Of a DNA stretch of 64,000 bases, positions 25,574 to 35,837 are shown in pieces; position 1 is the stretch's first letter, and each line of letters opens with the position of its first letter. Origin of the DNA: Maridesulfovibrio ferrireducens (lineage in GTDB: Bacteria; Desulfobacterota; Desulfovibrionia; Desulfovibrionales; Desulfovibrionaceae); the NCBI RefSeq assembly GCF_900101105.1, contig NZ_FNGA01000003.1, forward strand, positions 1 to 64,000, given 5' to 3'. The notes under the pieces were generated by a model that worked only from the letters and a program-made list of their open reading frames with translations, was not told the DNA's origin and made no database searches. Both the position numbers and the translations under genes were made by a program.

Positions 25574-26422
25574 CTACCGTTTAATGAGCAAATTGTCCAA
25601 TAATCTTGCCTTTCCGAAACGGACAGCCACAGCGCACAATGCCGGGCCGCTTACTTTTTCAATTACCGTGATATTCTCGGGGTGTACGATCTGTATATAA
25701 TCAATCTCACTGCCGGGTATCATCTTTTTATAAAACTCAGTGAGTTTATTAATGAGTATTTCGGCATCATGTTCACCCTTATCGACACGGTCTTTCATTG
25801 TCCTTAGTCCCTTCTGGAGCAGAGGAGCAAGTTTTTTTTCATCGTCGGTCAAATATACATTGCGGGAGCTTAAAGCTAATCCGTCAGAGTTACGGACGAT
25901 AGGATGTCCTACGACTTCAACCGGAATATTTAAATCTCTTACCATTCGCTTGATTATAGCAAGTTGCTGCCAGTCTTTTTCTCCGAAAACGGCAATATCC
26001 GGAAGTGCGGTCATAAAAAGTTTGGTCACAATTGTGGTTACTCCCCGAAAGTGCACAGGGCGTGATTTTCCGCATAGATTTGTGGCTAGACCGGGAACTT
26101 CGACCCATGTGGAATGATCGGGATAGTACATTTCACTCTTTTCCGGTGCAAAAAGGATATCAACACCTCTTTCGCGAGCAAGGTCGGAATCTTTTTGCAG
26201 GTCGTGCGGATAGTTGTCTAAGTCTTCATTTGGACCGAACTGTGTAGGGTTGACGAAAAGAGATACAATAACTTTGTCAGCTCTTTTTTTAGCAGCGTCC
26301 ATCAGACTTAGGTGTCCTTCATGAAAATAGCCCATTGTTGGGACCAGAGCGATGGTTTTTCCCTGACGGCGCAGATCAATGCTCATTTGCTGCAGTTCTT
26401 TTGGATCTTTAATTATGATCAT
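25574..26422 (-). CDS. panC: Pantothenate synthetase (pantoate-beta-alanine ligase)
   Basis: Joins pantoate and beta-alanine with ATP, the last step to pantothenate for coenzyme A. The 282-residue protein shows VPTMGYFHEGHLSLMDAAK (the HxGH ATP site), VSLFVNPTQFGPNEDLD, FGEKDWQQL and SSRNVYL. Length is normal. It is about 120 nt upstream of metK in the same direction. Confidence 0.97.
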   Translation of the reverse strand: MIIIKDPKELQQMSIDLRRQGKTIALVPTMGYFHEGHLSLMDAAKKRADKVIVSLFVNPTQFGPNEDLDNYPHDLQKDSDLARERGVDILFAPEKSEMYYPDHSTWVEVPGLATNLCGKSRPVHFRGVTTIVTKLFMTALPDIAVFGEKDWQQLAIIKRMVRDLNIPVEVVGHPIVRNSDGLALSSRNVYLTDDEKKLAPLLQKGLRTMKDRVDKGEHDAEILINKLTEFYKKMIPGSEIDYIQIVHPENITVIEKVSGPALCAVAVRFGKARLLDNLLIKR

Positions 26423-26629
26423 ATTCGGTTACCTTTTGCAGGTTGCTTATACTTAAAATTAATTTTGTAGACAATGATAGGCAGGAATTTTGAGTTACTC
26501 TTATCAGTTTAGGCTGTCCATAGTTTGAGGGTGATTTTGGTGACTAAAAGACAATATTTCGAAAATATTCTGCCACACGGTTTAAATAGCTGCTTGTATT
26601 GAAGCCCGTTGCGGGGTATTGCCTTTTTT

Positions 26630-29044
26630 ATGAACAAGGACAGCCTTTTTAAAGATGGAATATGTCTGACTCCGCAAGATCTGATCCGGTATGAGCATAC
26701 ATTAAAGGATTTGATTTATGATTTTCTGCCTTTTGACTCCTACAGCCTTTATTTTCCTAAGCCTGTAGCCGGAAAAGCGCAGCAACCTCTTGTCACGCGC
26801 TATAATCTGGAAGAGAAGCATTTAATGCTTCCTTTGAAGCTTCAAGGGCGCGATCTCTGCTATTTTATAGCCAGAGGCGTTAACATCAAAGCGCCGAAGA
26901 CTGCGCCTCAATATCTTGAGGCATTAGCAACAAGCGCTCTTGAAAAAATCTTACTTTATAAAACCTCAATTACAGACAGCCTCACCGGAATGGCTACCCG
27001 TGAACATTTCATGGTCAAGCTGGTCAAAGAGCTGGATCTGATTCAAAATTGCATGATGCCGGCACCGGGTGGGTGTAAAGATCCTGGAATTCCTACTTTC
27101 AGCGGTTCTGTCGGAGTTGTTGTTCTTGATCTTGATAATTTTCAGCGCATTAATGACCGCTACGGATATACTTTAGGTGATTCTATTGTGGCAGAAGTCG
27201 GTAAAGCTGTCAGCGAAGCTGCCTTCGAGTCCGTTGTTTGTGCCCGCCTTTTCGAAGATAAATTCGCGTTTCTTATTCCTGACGGAAGACCCAAAGTCTG
27301 TGCACAGCTTGCTGAGAAGATGCGCTTGATTGTCGAGCGTATTCCTGTCGAGGACCCTGTGACAGGTGATATTTTAAAGATCAGTACAAGCGCCGGATTT
27401 GCAAACTATCCTCAAAGTCTTTCAGGGCCTCATTTTAAGCGGAGTGCAACTGAGCAGGGCAGAATTCTTATGCGTAAGGCTGCGAAAGCCGTTGCGACTG
27501 CGAAAGATTCTGGTCGAAATTGTGTTTTTGCGTATTCCGATATTTTACAGAAGGGCGGTAAAGTTCTTGAGGTGCTCCCGTTGCAACGTCTTGCTCTTAG
27601 CATCGGGCAGAGCGTTGATACCCGTGAGGGCGGAAGATTTCTCGTGTGGTCTCCTGATTTTCAGTCTGGAGCTCAGGCTAAACTTACTGAAGATGAAAGA
27701 ATATCCGGCACTTATCCTACTATGTATAAGGCTGAAGTTGTTGTCATTGAAGTACAGGAAGAGATTGCATTCGCTGAAATTCTCCATTTGAGTGATACTG
27801 CATGGCCTGTAACTGCCGGTGACAGGCTTACTTTGCTTGATGAGAAGGATAGCTTTTTTGATGCACAGGCCGGACCTGAGTCCTCGGCGACTCCCCAGCG
27901 GGATATTGTGACCGGGCTTTTTCGCTATAAAGAATTTATCGGACGTTACAGCCGGTTGCGGCAGAATATGGATAACTTTTCTGTTGCAGTGCTTAGGCTT
28001 GCAGCCGGACCAGCTGATCAGGGCGGCAATTTTCAGAAACTTACCGATGCCGAAGTTCAGAAGGTTGCATCAAGAGCTGAGAACGTTTTTGAAGTTTCTC
28101 ATACAGGTGGCCGGTATAGCCTGAACAGTCTGATTTACTTTTTTCCGAAACAGGATTCTGATTTTGTTATGGAAATGATTCTGAAACTTGTCAGAGAGTG
28201 TGAAACTGATTTCGATATAGGTTTATCCGCCGGGCTGGCGTCATTTCCGTTCCTGAATTACAGACGCAGCGAAATTCTTGATAACTGCCGTAAGGGACTT
28301 GACCATGCAATGATGATGGAAAAGCCCATGGTCGCACAGTTTGATTCTGTTTCGCTTAATATTGCTGCTGACAGGCTTTATGTCGATGGTGATATCTATG
28401 GCGCAGTAGAAGAGTTCAGACTGGCTCTTCTGGCTGATCCTGATAATATTTTAGCTCGGAATTCACTCGGTATATGCTATGCCCAGCTCGGTAAGCCGGA
28501 ACAGGCGCGCAAGCAGTTTGAGCAGGTTCTCGAAATAACACCCAGCAATATTATGGCGCTCTATAATCTTGGTTGGGCATGTCAGATGCTTGGGAATCGC
28601 GAAACAGCAAGAGATGCCTACGAACGCTGCCTCGAGCTGGAACCGGGTAATGTTTTCAGCCTTGTAAGGCTCGGAGTGCTGGCAGAGCAGGATCTCGGAC
28701 TTGATGAGGCGGAGCAGTTCTATCTGAAAGCTTCGGAACTTAAAGGCGGAGATTCTCTCACCATGAGACATCTCGCGAGAATTGCCTATGCACGTCAAGA
28801 TATGGAAAAAGCTCGCGAATATCTTCATCTGGCTCTGAACGCCAATCATAACGATGCCTATGCCATGAATCTTTTGGCCCGGCTCTATCTGGAAAGTGGA
28901 GAAGATCCTCAGATTGCCGAGGTTCTTGCCCGTCAGAGTGCTGCTCTTAAACCCGGAAAAGAAGAATTCTGGGAAACTCTTGCTATGGCACTTGAAGTTC
29001 AAGGTAAAAATACAGAGGCTGAGCAGGTTCGCTCAAGACTTTAA
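26630..29044 (+). CDS. Degenerate-GGDEF signalling protein with C-terminal TPRs
   Basis: 804 residues from the ATG at 26630; an upstream TTG would add seven. The N-terminal 110 residues are unassigned. A GGDEF-like domain follows (about 110-285) with recognisable TDSLTGMATREHF and VVVLDLDNFQRINDRYGYTLGD, but the active site reads LFEDKF in place of GGDEF, so cyclase activity is very unlikely. A second, weaker GGDEF-like region (about 420-570, DIVTGLFRYKEFIGRYS) also lacks the motif. The C-terminal 225 residues are about six TPRs. It probably binds nucleotide or protein partners. It heads the long plus-strand signalling block, 4 nt before the transglycosylase gene. Confidence 0.8.
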   Translation: MNKDSLFKDGICLTPQDLIRYEHTLKDLIYDFLPFDSYSLYFPKPVAGKAQQPLVTRYNLEEKHLMLPLKLQGRDLCYFIARGVNIKAPKTAPQYLEALATSALEKILLYKTSITDSLTGMATREHFMVKLVKELDLIQNCMMPAPGGCKDPGIPTFSGSVGVVVLDLDNFQRINDRYGYTLGDSIVAEVGKAVSEAAFESVVCARLFEDKFAFLIPDGRPKVCAQLAEKMRLIVERIPVEDPVTGDILKISTSAGFANYPQSLSGPHFKRSATEQGRILMRKAAKAVATAKDSGRNCVFAYSDILQKGGKVLEVLPLQRLALSIGQSVDTREGGRFLVWSPDFQSGAQAKLTEDERISGTYPTMYKAEVVVIEVQEEIAFAEILHLSDTAWPVTAGDRLTLLDEKDSFFDAQAGPESSATPQRDIVTGLFRYKEFIGRYSRLRQNMDNFSVAVLRLAAGPADQGGNFQKLTDAEVQKVASRAENVFEVSHTGGRYSLNSLIYFFPKQDSDFVMEMILKLVRECETDFDIGLSAGLASFPFLNYRRSEILDNCRKGLDHAMMMEKPMVAQFDSVSLNIAADRLYVDGDIYGAVEEFRLALLADPDNILARNSLGICYAQLGKPEQARKQFEQVLEITPSNIMALYNLGWACQMLGNRETARDAYERCLELEPGNVFSLVRLGVLAEQDLGLDEAEQFYLKASELKGGDSLTMRHLARIAYARQDMEKAREYLHLALNANHNDAYAMNLLARLYLESGEDPQIAEVLARQSAALKPGKEEFWETLAMALEVQGKNTEAEQVRSRL

Positions 29045-29048
29045 GACT

Positions 29049-29651
29049 GTGCCAAGATTTTTAATCGCATTATACCTTATTGTATGCGGTACTATTGCGT
29101 TCCTTATGTTTATTCCGATCAATGAAGAAAGAGAATTCTCGCAGACATTCAGACACGATGTTCAGCAACGTGTAAAATTAGGAAGTGGAGAACGCATTTC
29201 GGTGGCTCCTCTTTTTAATCAGGTAGCGCAGGAATTTGCTCTGCAACCGGAAATTTTACGTGCTATTGCCGATCATGAAAGCGGCTACAATCCATGGGCT
29301 TTGAATATCGAAGGGCGGAGCATTTATCCTGATTCAAAGGATGAGGCTTTGGCTGTACTGAAAAAAAATAAGATTAAAAGTTATGATGTCGGTTTGATGC
29401 AGGTTAATTCTTATTGGCTTAGGAAATTTAATCTCAGTGCTGCTAAGGCTCTTGATCCTGAAGAAAATGTCAGACTCGGAGCATGGATATTGCGTTATTG
29501 TCTTGATCGCTATGGGTATAACTGGCGGGCAATAGGTGCATATCATACAGGCTCTCCGGATAATCTTCCGGTACGTTCAAAAAAATACGCTGTCAGGGTT
29601 ATGGAAAAGTATAAAAAATTATTGGATAAATCTCAGTCAAACAAGAAGTAA
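29049..29651 (+). CDS. Membrane-anchored lytic transglycosylase (SLT family)
   Basis: 200 residues from GTG at 29049, 4 nt after the preceding stop. An N-terminal membrane anchor (FLIALYLIVCGTIAFLMFIP) is followed by an SLT domain with the catalytic Glu in AIADHESGYNPWAL, then DVGLMQVNSYWLRKF, ENVRLGAWILRYCLDRYG and AIGAYHTG. Enzymes of this type cut peptidoglycan, often to make room for envelope machines. Longer in-frame starts exist inside the upstream gene but would disrupt the anchor. Its place directly before the chemosensory genes suggests co-expression. Confidence 0.82.
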   Translation: MPRFLIALYLIVCGTIAFLMFIPINEEREFSQTFRHDVQQRVKLGSGERISVAPLFNQVAQEFALQPEILRAIADHESGYNPWALNIEGRSIYPDSKDEALAVLKKNKIKSYDVGLMQVNSYWLRKFNLSAAKALDPEENVRLGAWILRYCLDRYGYNWRAIGAYHTGSPDNLPVRSKKYAVRVMEKYKKLLDKSQSNKK

Positions 29652-29681
29652 TTCGTTGTTATCATTGCGGAGGAGTTGTCT

Positions 29682-30167
29682 ATGAATGAACATGATTATG
29701 TTGTCTTTAAAGTTGACTCCTGTAAGTTTGCTGTGTCTTCTTCTCTTGTCGATAAGGTCGAGCTGGCGGTTTCGCTTTCGCCTGTACCAGATGCTCCGTA
29801 TCCTGTTTTAGGAGTTGTAAGTGACGGTGGAACAATTGTTCCGGTTGTCGGAGTGCGCAGAAAGATCGGCAATGAAGAGCGGGATGTTATTCTTTCCGAC
29901 CGCTTACTTTTCAGCAGATTAGGGAACAGGAAGATTGCCATTCTTGCAGACGAAGTGAATGATGTAATTGAGATACCTCCCGGCATGTCTCAGCAATCAA
30001 ACCAGATTTGGCCCGGAGTTTTTTATTTGAAATCTTTCGCCGGTATGGGGGAAGATATAATATTGGTGCAGGATCTCAATTCTATTTTGAATTCAGAACA
30101 GGAAAAGACTTTGTCTGAAGCTCTTGAAGCATTTGTAAAGCAGGGAGAGATTGATACGGATGATTGA
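29682..30167 (+). CDS. CheW-type adaptor (WspB-like)
   Basis: Couples receptors to the CheA kinase. The 161-residue CheW domain starts DYVVFKVDSCKFAVSSSLVDKVEL and includes PYPVLGVVSDGGTIVPVVGVR. The ATG at 29682 follows GGAGGAG. In the gene order CheW, CheR-TPR, CheW, CheA-REC, CheB it holds the wspB position. Its end overlaps the next gene. Confidence 0.88.
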   Translation: MNEHDYVVFKVDSCKFAVSSSLVDKVELAVSLSPVPDAPYPVLGVVSDGGTIVPVVGVRRKIGNEERDVILSDRLLFSRLGNRKIAILADEVNDVIEIPPGMSQQSNQIWPGVFYLKSFAGMGEDIILVQDLNSILNSEQEKTLSEALEAFVKQGEIDTDD

Positions 30168-31716
30168 TTTTATTTCCGATGAAAAAATTGATCTTCTGTC
30201 ACAAATGGTCAGAGATATTTATGGATTAAAATTTTCTCCTGACAGGTGGAATGATTTAAAAGCTGCTGTTGTAAAAGCCGGACGTGAGCTCGGTAAATTT
30301 AAATCAGCTGACGAGTGCCTTGATTATCTTCTGTCGCCTCAAGTCGGTGAAAAAGATCTCGAACTTTTTATTAATCAGCTTACTATCGGCGAAACATATT
30401 TTTTCCGCGATCCCGGAACGCTGGGAGTTTTAGAGCGGGATATTCTGCTGAAAATAAGTGGCACTGGAAGCGGTAGATATGGCGCAGTCCGAGTCTGGTC
30501 CATGGCCTGTGCCACAGGGGAAGAACCATACACTGTTGCCATGATGTGCCGTAGATCGAATGTGCGTTCAGAGATATTCGGGACAGATATTGATAGTGAA
30601 GCTCTGCTTAAAGCGGCTGAAGGGAGTTATCGCAAATGGTCTTTTCGCATCGAATCCAATAATTTTAAAGATGTATATTTCAAGTCGGACACCCCCAATT
30701 TTTTTCAGTTGGACCAATCAATTAAAGACATGGTTCGCTTTTCAAGGCTGAACCTTATCGGCGATGCGCTTCCTACATATTTATGGGGTATGGATGTTGT
30801 TCTGTGCCGGAATGTGCTGATATATTTTTCAGAAGACGGAGTCAGGCTTGTTCTGGATAAGATATGGGAAAGCCTTAATTCCGACGGATGGTTAGTCGTT
30901 ACACCCAGTGAGTCTGCATTAGTTACTGCTCATGGTAAATTTGAACCTGTAAGTATCGGTTCTGTTTTAGTTTTTAGAAAGAACAAAGAATATTTATCAA
31001 AAAATTTCAATGAAGTTCTGAATAATTTTTATGAAAAGGAATTTAATGAATTGTCAGATGGGGATGACCTTGATGATGCGTTAAATTTTGACAGCGATAA
31101 TTATATATTTTGCGATCCTGAACCTGATCCGCTCGCTCATGACCGCATTGAACCATATGCTGCTTCTGATCCTGTTAGCGGTCCTGCTGAGAATTTTGTA
31201 TCCCTCGAAAATTTAAACCCGATTGAAGAGGCTTGTGTTCTTAGAGAAAAAGGAGACTACGCCGCGGCCCTGTCTCTGTTAAAAAGATCGCTTGATAACA
31301 ATTTACCGCGTAGTACTGCGGCTGAAGTCCTTCTCGCTATTGCTGAGATAAAGGCTGACTCCGGTTTGTTGGATGAAGCTGCTCATTGGTGCAATAAGTC
31401 GATTGAGGCAGACAGGGTTGCCTCATATCCTCATTTCCTTTTGGGGCAAATCCGAATGGCTGAGGGTGATTTTGATGCAGCTCTATGTGAAATTCGTAAA
31501 GCAGTTTTTCTTGATGGCAGTTTTATCATGGCTCATTTTGTTCTCGGAAATATTTATTTATCTCAAAAGGATAATTCTGCTGCTGCGCGTCATTTTCGTA
31601 TTTCTTTGCAAGAGCTTGAAAAGATTGACAAGGATATGCCTGTTCCTCATTCTGATAGAGCCACAGCAGGAAGGCTTATTGAAATGATAAAGCTGGTAAA
31701 AAATAATATTGTTTGA
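30160..31716 (+). CDS. CheR-type methyltransferase with TPRs (WspC-like)
   Basis: Adds methyl groups from S-adenosylmethionine to glutamates of a chemoreceptor. A CheR N-terminal helical part (about 1-75) precedes the methyltransferase domain, with TIGETYFFRDP, VRVWSMACATGEEPYTVAM (SAM site), FGTDIDSEAL and VVLCRNVLIYF. The C-terminal 150 residues form TPRs after an acidic linker. That CheR-TPR layout is typical of WspC and related alternative-function systems. The ATG at 30160 overlaps the CheW gene by 8 nt. Confidence 0.9.
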   Translation: MIDFISDEKIDLLSQMVRDIYGLKFSPDRWNDLKAAVVKAGRELGKFKSADECLDYLLSPQVGEKDLELFINQLTIGETYFFRDPGTLGVLERDILLKISGTGSGRYGAVRVWSMACATGEEPYTVAMMCRRSNVRSEIFGTDIDSEALLKAAEGSYRKWSFRIESNNFKDVYFKSDTPNFFQLDQSIKDMVRFSRLNLIGDALPTYLWGMDVVLCRNVLIYFSEDGVRLVLDKIWESLNSDGWLVVTPSESALVTAHGKFEPVSIGSVLVFRKNKEYLSKNFNEVLNNFYEKEFNELSDGDDLDDALNFDSDNYIFCDPEPDPLAHDRIEPYAASDPVSGPAENFVSLENLNPIEEACVLREKGDYAAALSLLKRSLDNNLPRSTAAEVLLAIAEIKADSGLLDEAAHWCNKSIEADRVASYPHFLLGQIRMAEGDFDAALCEIRKAVFLDGSFIMAHFVLGNIYLSQKDNSAAARHFRISLQELEKIDKDMPVPHSDRATAGRLIEMIKLVKNNIV

Positions 31717-31730
31717 ATAACGGCAAAATT

Positions 31731-32303
31731 ATGAAAAAAAATAAAAATGCTCTGGAATTGCTCAACGAAAGAGCAATAAAACTTGCCCGCAAAATAACTT
31801 TAGCTGAATTAGAAACGGATACTAATCGAAGCGGAAGCTTTCGGGATTATGTTCAATTCAACTTGGGGAGTGATGCCTATGCTTTTGATACTTCCATAGT
31901 AAAGGAAGTTCTTGAGCCTGAAGAAATTGTAGCTGTTCCATGCACTCCCGACTTTATTAAGGGTGTTGTAAGCGTGCGCGGGCATATATGTCCGGTAATT
32001 GATCTATGCTCTTTTTTAGGACTCCCCGGCAGGGATAATCGGGTGGATGAAGCGTCAGGAAATAAGGTGCTTTTTTTGTCCTCATCTGAGATGGGATTCG
32101 GTGTTTTAATCGATGAAATAACGGATGTTTTTTCTGTTTTGGATGAAGATATTAAGCCTCTTTCTGTCAGCAATGCGGCTTCTGATAGATTTTCGGTAGG
32201 GATAATTAACGAAAGAATTGTTGTATTGGATGGTTCGAAGATTTTGGTCGATCCCGCTTTGATCGTAAACGAGGTCGTCGGCGGGTCGATACGTAATACG
32301 TAA
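31731..32303 (+). CDS. CheW-type adaptor with N-terminal extension (WspD-like)
   Basis: A second coupling protein, 190 residues. The first 45 or so are a charged helical extension (MKKNKNALELLNERAIKLARK) and the rest is a CheW domain (RDYVQFNLGSDAYAFDTS, TPDFIKGVVSVRGHICPVIDL). A longer N-terminus is typical of WspD. An in-frame TTG at 31713 overlapping the previous stop (TTGA) is an alternative start; neither has a strong ribosome site. Confidence 0.86.
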   Translation: MKKNKNALELLNERAIKLARKITLAELETDTNRSGSFRDYVQFNLGSDAYAFDTSIVKEVLEPEEIVAVPCTPDFIKGVVSVRGHICPVIDLCSFLGLPGRDNRVDEASGNKVLFLSSSEMGFGVLIDEITDVFSVLDEDIKPLSVSNAASDRFSVGIINERIVVLDGSKILVDPALIVNEVVGGSIRNT

Positions 32304-32379
32304 CATGTCGTTTCTTTTTAGTAGAGTGCTTCATTAATCAGATCATCAGTAAGATCTACAAACTATTCGGATAAGATAA

Positions 32380-34641
32380 ATGTCCAAGATCGACGGAGAT
32401 TTACGCGAAAGGCTTCTCGGAGCTTTCAGAGGGGAGTGCAGAGAACGGCTGCAGGTTCTTTCTTCTGATTTTATGAAGTTGGAAAAAGGAGGAGATCCAA
32501 AGGGATTAGCCCTTTTGATCGAATCTTCATATCGTGAAGTTCATAGCTTGAAAGGGGCTGCAAGAGCTGTCGGACTTGGCGCTGTTGAGCGTTTCTGCCA
32601 GACGTTGGAATCTTTTTTTTCTGTTCTTAAGAAAAGTGGTTTTATTCCGTCAAAGGACGTTGCCGGTTCAATGATCGGTTGGCTCGATATCCTTGAAGAT
32701 CTTATTCATAAAGAAGATAGCTCCGAAGCTAGCCTTTCTTCTGCTCCTGTAGTTGTCGCTCTTGCAAAAATGAAAGAATTTACTGAATCTCCCGCTCTTA
32801 TTTCCTGCTTAGTAAATTCTCACAATTCTGAATCTAAATCTGAAGTTGTAACTAAGCGTGATCCTGATTCAAGCTGTGACTTAGCTGAAATTACGGCTAC
32901 TCCGGCCCGGATGTCCATGACTGAGACTGTCAGGATTAGTTCTTCATTTCTTACAGGTTTGTTGTTGCAGACAGAAGATCTGCTTTCTTCTCGAAATTCT
33001 CAAAAATTACGAGCTCAGGAAACGGATGATTTAAATAGTAAATTTTCAGAGTTTTCAAAATTTTTTAAAGAGATTATTGCAGAAAAGAAAAGCTCTTCGG
33101 ATGAAAATGAAGCTTCTTTTTATTTAAAGATGGAGAAAAATGTTGAGTCGTTTTCAAAAAGACTCGGTCAGCTTGCTTCTGTCTCCCACAAAGCCCATTG
33201 GGAATTATCCTCTAAAGTGGATACGCTTTTAAGTGAATTCAAGAGCTCTATGCTGCTACCTTTTTCTTCTTTGTTGGATGATTTCCCCCGGATAGTCAGA
33301 ACGCTTAGTGCGGAGACGGGTAAGCAATGCGAATTTAAAGTCAGTGGTGATAATGTTAGGATTGATCGCAGAGTCCTTGATATGTTCCATGATCCTCTTA
33401 TGCACATGGTGCGTAATTCGATTGGTCATGGTATTGAAACTCCCAAAGACAGACTGGCAAAAGGAAAGCCTTCTGCCGGGAAAATGTTTATTGATATTAC
33501 GCAGACTGAGCGGGATGTCGTCAAAATTGTAATCGGAGATGACGGGCGGGGAATTGACTCAGAAAAAATAAAGGGACTTGCATTGAAGCAGGGGCTGTTC
33601 AGTAAAGAAGAAGCTTCTGAGTTGGACCGTCGATCTGTATTGGAGTTGATCTTTCTTTCCGGTATGTCCACCAGTGATATTATTACAGATATTTCAGGAA
33701 GAGGCCTTGGGATGGCCATCGTCCGCGACGCAGTCGAGTCTCTTGGTGGAAGTGTCGCGGTTACGAGTGTTTTGGGACAAGGGGTAAGGTTTGTTTTGAA
33801 TATCCCCGTTGCGTTGACTTCGTTCAGAGGGATTGTTGTTGAATCGTGCGGGCAAAAATTTGTTGTTCCGAAATCCGGGGTGAGAAAGGTTGTGCTGGTC
33901 CGGCAGGAAGATATTCAATCAGTCAGCAGCAGAGAATCAATTATTTATTCCGACCGGCCAATTCCTATCATTAGTCTTTCCGATGTGCTGGAACTTGATT
34001 CCGGAAAAGTTGAAAAAAATACATTTCCAGCCTTTATAATGGGGGAAGGAGTAAAGACTGTAGCTGTAAGTATGGATGAGCTTTATGGCGAACAAGATGT
34101 TATGGCCAAAGCTATGGGGCCGCTTTTGAAAAGAGTGCGTAATGTTTCTGGGTTCAGCGTGCTTGGATCGGGAAGACTTGTGCCCATTTTACATGCTCCG
34201 GATATGATTCGCACTGCTCTTGGTGTAAGTTCCGGCGCTAAGGCGCAAACCTTTTCACATCAAAAAGGTGAAAAAAAGGTCAAAACAATTCTTGTTGCAG
34301 AGGATTCCATTACTTCGCGTACGCTTCTTAAAAATGTTCTTGAAGCCGCAGGGTATAGAGTCCTTACAGCTGTAGACGGTCTTGATGCACTTAATAAAAT
34401 CAAGGCTGAGTTGCCGGATCTTCTTGTTACTGATGTTGAAATGCCGCATATGGACGGTTTTACTCTCACATCTGAAGTTAGAAAAATGTCCAGCAGTGCT
34501 AATCTGCCGATAGTTCTGGTAACGTCATTAGGATCACAGGAGCACCGCGAAAAAGGGGTTGAGGCTGGTGCAGATGCTTATATAATCAAGTCTAGTTTTG
34601 ATCAGGGTAATTTGCTTGAGGTTATTCAACGCTTAGCTTAA
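32380..34641 (+). CDS. CheA-REC hybrid chemosensory kinase (WspE-like)
   Basis: 753 residues. An HPt domain has phospho-acceptor His55 in REVHSLKGAAR. A long Ser-rich region without a clear P2 follows. The dimerisation/ATPase part carries MVRNSIGHGIETP, DDGRGID and GRGLGMAIV. A CheW-like regulatory domain (about 485-620) and a C-terminal receiver (about 633-753, acceptor Asp in LLVTDVEMPHMDG) complete it. The CheA with fused receiver is the WspE layout. The receiver may act as a phosphate sink or a relay to the next proteins. Confidence 0.93.
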   Translation: MSKIDGDLRERLLGAFRGECRERLQVLSSDFMKLEKGGDPKGLALLIESSYREVHSLKGAARAVGLGAVERFCQTLESFFSVLKKSGFIPSKDVAGSMIGWLDILEDLIHKEDSSEASLSSAPVVVALAKMKEFTESPALISCLVNSHNSESKSEVVTKRDPDSSCDLAEITATPARMSMTETVRISSSFLTGLLLQTEDLLSSRNSQKLRAQETDDLNSKFSEFSKFFKEIIAEKKSSSDENEASFYLKMEKNVESFSKRLGQLASVSHKAHWELSSKVDTLLSEFKSSMLLPFSSLLDDFPRIVRTLSAETGKQCEFKVSGDNVRIDRRVLDMFHDPLMHMVRNSIGHGIETPKDRLAKGKPSAGKMFIDITQTERDVVKIVIGDDGRGIDSEKIKGLALKQGLFSKEEASELDRRSVLELIFLSGMSTSDIITDISGRGLGMAIVRDAVESLGGSVAVTSVLGQGVRFVLNIPVALTSFRGIVVESCGQKFVVPKSGVRKVVLVRQEDIQSVSSRESIIYSDRPIPIISLSDVLELDSGKVEKNTFPAFIMGEGVKTVAVSMDELYGEQDVMAKAMGPLLKRVRNVSGFSVLGSGRLVPILHAPDMIRTALGVSSGAKAQTFSHQKGEKKVKTILVAEDSITSRTLLKNVLEAAGYRVLTAVDGLDALNKIKAELPDLLVTDVEMPHMDGFTLTSEVRKMSSSANLPIVLVTSLGSQEHREKGVEAGADAYIIKSSFDQGNLLEVIQRLA

Positions 34642-34769
34642 TTTGCGTTGAGTCTTTTTTGATATGTTATTTCCTTTCTATGTCTTTTGATTGTGACTTC
34701 AATGCATTCATATAATGCAATATATATTATTTAGTACGTTGATTTGCTTAAATTTAAAGTGGAGTTGCA

Positions 34770-35837
34770 GTGATTAAAATCTTAATTGTGGACGATTCGA
34801 TTTCTGTCCGTCAGTTTTTTACTGAATTTTTCTCGCGTGAGCCTGATTTTGAGGTTGTGGGGTGTGCTGAGGACGGAGAATCGGCTCTCCGGATGGTTCG
34901 TAAATTGAAGCCTGATGTTGTTACAATGGATGTTAATCTGCCAGACTATGACGGTTTTGTGGTTACTCGTCTTATTATGGAACAGAATCCTGTACCTATC
35001 GTTATTATCAGTGCCGTCTACAGTGCTTCCGATGCGGAACTCGGTTTTAAAATGCTTGATACCGGAGCGCTTGCTTTTCATAATAAGCCGGCCATAAATG
35101 ATACATTTTTTAACGAGAAGATGGCTGAAATTATTATGTCAGTTCGTCTGATGTCTGAAGTAAAAGTTGTTCGTCGTCGGATTAAATTGAAAAAAAAGGA
35201 TGCTCTCAGTTTGCCTGAGGTTCCCGATGTTGTTGAGTATAAGGGAAAAAATACGGCGGCGAAGATTGTCTGTATCGGAGCATCAACCGGAGGTCCGCAG
35301 GCTGTCAAACAGGTCCTTTTGTCTCTGCCGAATAATTTTAATGTACCTGTTTTGATTGTGCAGCACATATCTACCGGATTCTTAGAGGGAATGGTTAATT
35401 GGCTGCGTGAGAATACTGGGCATAATGTAAAAGTTGTTGCTCAAAATGAAATATTACAAGCTGGCGTGATTTATTTTGCTCCAGAAGACCACCACATTCA
35501 GATATCATCTAAAAGAAGAGTTAGCCTTTCAGAAGGACCTGCCGTCAACGGGATTTGTCCAACAATAGCTGAGCTGTTCAGTTCTGCTGCCGAAAATCTT
35601 GGAGACCGAGTTGTCGGAGTGTTGCTTACCGGAATGGGACGTGACGGGGCTGACGGTTTACTGGATATTCGGCGTAAGGGGGGATATACCATTGCGCAGG
35701 ATAAAGAAACTTCAATTATTTTCGGTATGCCCGGTGAAGCTGTTAAATTAGGAGCAGCAGTGTCGGTTTTGCCTCTCGAAAAGATAGGTGAAGATATCAG
35801 TCGCTATGTTCTTGAAAGTTACGGAGAAGAGCGTTGA
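34770..35837 (+). CDS. CheB-type receptor methylesterase (WspF-like)
   Basis: 355 residues. An N-terminal receiver (acceptor Asp in [13 protein letters not shown]) regulates a methylesterase domain with the catalytic Ser in [12 protein letters not shown], His in [10 protein letters not shown] and Asp in [12 protein letters not shown]. It removes methyl groups from receptors and resets signalling. It starts at GTG 34770 behind GGAG. The stop overlaps the TTG start of the next gene. Confidence 0.93.
   Translation: MIKILIVDDSISVRQFFTEFFSREPDFEVVGCAEDGESALRMVRKLKPDVVTMDVNLPDYDGFVVTRLIMEQNPVPIVIISAVYSASDAELGFKMLDTGALAFHNKPAINDTFFNEKMAEIIMSVRLMSEVKVVRRRIKLKKKDALSLPEVPDVVEYKGKNTAAKIVCIGASTGGPQAVKQVLLSLPNNFNVPVLIVQHISTGFLEGMVNWLRENTGHNVKVVAQNEILQAGVIYFAPEDHHIQISSKRRVSLSEGPAVNGICPTIAELFSSAAENLGDRVVGVLLTGMGRDGADGLLDIRRKGGYTIAQDKETSIIFGMPGEAVKLGAAVSVLPLEKIGEDISRYVLESYGEER

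Noticed and set aside
26630-29044. Active diguanylate cyclase
   Set aside because: The GGDEF active site reads LFEDKF and the second GGDEF-like region has no recognisable motif.
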